The position numbers and the translations under genes are program-made. A DNA stretch of 6,859 nucleotides, taken from positions 1-6,859 of the forward strand of contig JAENXP010000122.1 of the NCBI GenBank assembly GCA_016649475.1, written 5' to 3'. The notes below the pieces were generated by a model. That model saw only the letters and a list, made by a program, of their open reading frames with translations. It was not told where the DNA came from and ran no database searches. Of this stretch, positions 5,887 to 6,859 are shown piece after piece; position 1 is the first letter of the stretch, and every line of letters begins with the position of its first letter. The stretch comes from Burkholderiales bacterium (GTDB lineage Bacteria; Pseudomonadota; Gammaproteobacteria; Burkholderiales; SG8-39).

Positions 5887-6859
5887 ATGCCGCAGACCCT
5901 TTACGACAAGCTTTGGGATAGCCACGTGGTGCACGTCGAAGATGACGGCACGGCGCTGCTCTATATCGACCGACATCTGGTGCACGAAGTCACCAGCCCG
6001 CAGGCCTACGAGGGGCTGCGCCTGGCCGGGCGCAAGCCCTGGCGCGTCGATTCCATCGTCGCCACGGCCGATCACAATACGCCCACCACCGACTGGAACG
6101 AGGGCATCAAGGACCCGATATCGCGTTTGCAGGTGGAAACCCTGGACGCAAACATGCGCGAATACGGAGCCAAGGCGTATTTTCCCTTTCTCGATAAGCG
6201 CCAGGGCATAGTGCACGTGATCGGCCCGGAGCAGGGCGCGACCCTGCCCGGCATGACGGTGGTATGCGGCGATTCGCATACCAGCACCCACGGCGCATTT
6301 GCGTGTCTTGCGCACGGCATCGGCACTTCGGAAGTCGAACACGTGATGGCGACCCAGTGTCTGGTGCAGCAAAAGATGCAGAACATGCTGGTCACGGTGG
6401 ATGGCCCGCTCGCGCGCGGCGTGACCGCAAAGGACGTCGCGCTTGCCGTCATCGGCAAAATCGGCACCGCGGGAGGTTCGCGCTCCGCCGTCGAGTTTGC
6501 CGGCAGCAGCATCCGCGCCTTGAGCATGGAAGGGCGCATGACTTTGTGCAATATGGCGATAGAGGCGGGCGCGCGCGCCGGCATGGTGGCGGTCGACGAC
6601 ACCACGATCGCCTATCTCAAGGGCAGGCCGTTCGCCCCGACGGGCGAAAACTGGAACAGCGCCGTGGCCTATTGGCGCACGCTGGTTTCGGACCCGGGCG
6701 CCAAATTCGATCGCGTGGTGAATCTGGACGCGCGCGACATCCGGCCGCAGGTTACCTGGGGCACTTCGCCCGAAATGGTGGTGGCCGTGGACGCACGCGT
6801 ACCCGACCCGGACAAGGAGAAGGATCCCACCCGCCGCGAGGGCATGGAACGCGCGCTGA
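5887..6859 (+). CDS. leuC: 3-isopropylmalate dehydratase large subunit (partial)
   Basis: LeuC pairs with LeuD to isomerise 2-isopropylmalate to 3-isopropylmalate, the second step of leucine synthesis; it is a cytoplasmic enzyme of the aconitase family with a 4Fe-4S cluster. The frame is open from ATG 5887 to the window end, giving 324 of roughly 470 residues. Signature blocks are [15 protein letters not shown] (1-15), [22 protein letters not shown] (24-45), [12 protein letters not shown] (59-70), [18 protein letters not shown] (107-124), [13 protein letters not shown] (126-138), [14 protein letters not shown] (144-157), [22 protein letters not shown] (211-232) and [12 protein letters not shown] (287-298). 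The cysteines that bind the cluster lie in the missing C-terminal third. Residues 198-200 read SRS where the family usually has TG plus H or Y. An AGG 11 bases before the ATG is the only Shine-Dalgarno candidate. leuD normally follows, outside the window. Confidence 0.97.
   Translation, partial: MPQTLYDKLWDSHVVHVEDDGTALLYIDRHLVHEVTSPQAYEGLRLAGRKPWRVDSIVATADHNTPTTDWNEGIKDPISRLQVETLDANMREYGAKAYFPFLDKRQGIVHVIGPEQGATLPGMTVVCGDSHTSTHGAFACLAHGIGTSEVEHVMATQCLVQQKMQNMLVTVDGPLARGVTAKDVALAVIGKIGTAGGSRSAVEFAGSSIRALSMEGRMTLCNMAIEAGARAGMVAVDDTTIAYLKGRPFAPTGENWNSAVAYWRTLVSDPGAKFDRVVNLDARDIRPQVTWGTSPEMVVAVDARVPDPDKEKDPTRREGMERAL

Overview
The window is high-GC, densely packed chromosomal DNA. It most resembles a betaproteobacterium (a Rhodocyclales- or Nitrosomonadales-type genome). 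That placement is an inference from the close match of the AroC and LeuC sequences to proteobacterial forms and from the aroC / MFS / leuC order, which I recall from that class. No database search was possible. I see no phage, transposon, CRISPR, plasmid or defence signature. It reads as ordinary core chromosome with a few odd small elements.

Left part (1-1740): a small two-CBS-domain protein is followed, overlapping or nearly so, by an exported metal-dependent amidohydrolase carrying a twin-arginine signal. The start codon of the hydrolase is unclear. A GC-rich hairpin closes this block against a convergent gene.

Centre (1741-3785): a DUF169-family protein on the minus strand diverges from aroC (chorismate synthase, last step of the shikimate pathway) across about 80 bases. 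The DUF169 start is reassigned to a GTG behind a strong Shine-Dalgarno sequence.

Gap and small gene (3786-4632): about 370 bases without a convincing protein gene hold at least six short inverted repeats. They end in a good intrinsic terminator that works on the minus strand, pointing toward aroC. Upstream on the same strand is a 73-residue secreted or membrane protein with a Gly/Ala-rich segment and a threonine-run tail, with its own sigma70-like promoter. The structured stretch is either a long 3' UTR of that gene or a separate small RNA.

Right part (4633-6859): an MFS permease of the HcaT (phenylpropionate permease)-like group is followed by leuC (large subunit of 3-isopropylmalate dehydratase, leucine synthesis). 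leuC has its own extended -10 promoter and is cut off by the window end. Two biosynthetic genes, aroC and leuC, therefore flank a transporter and a small envelope protein. Nothing in the sequence shows that they work as one system.
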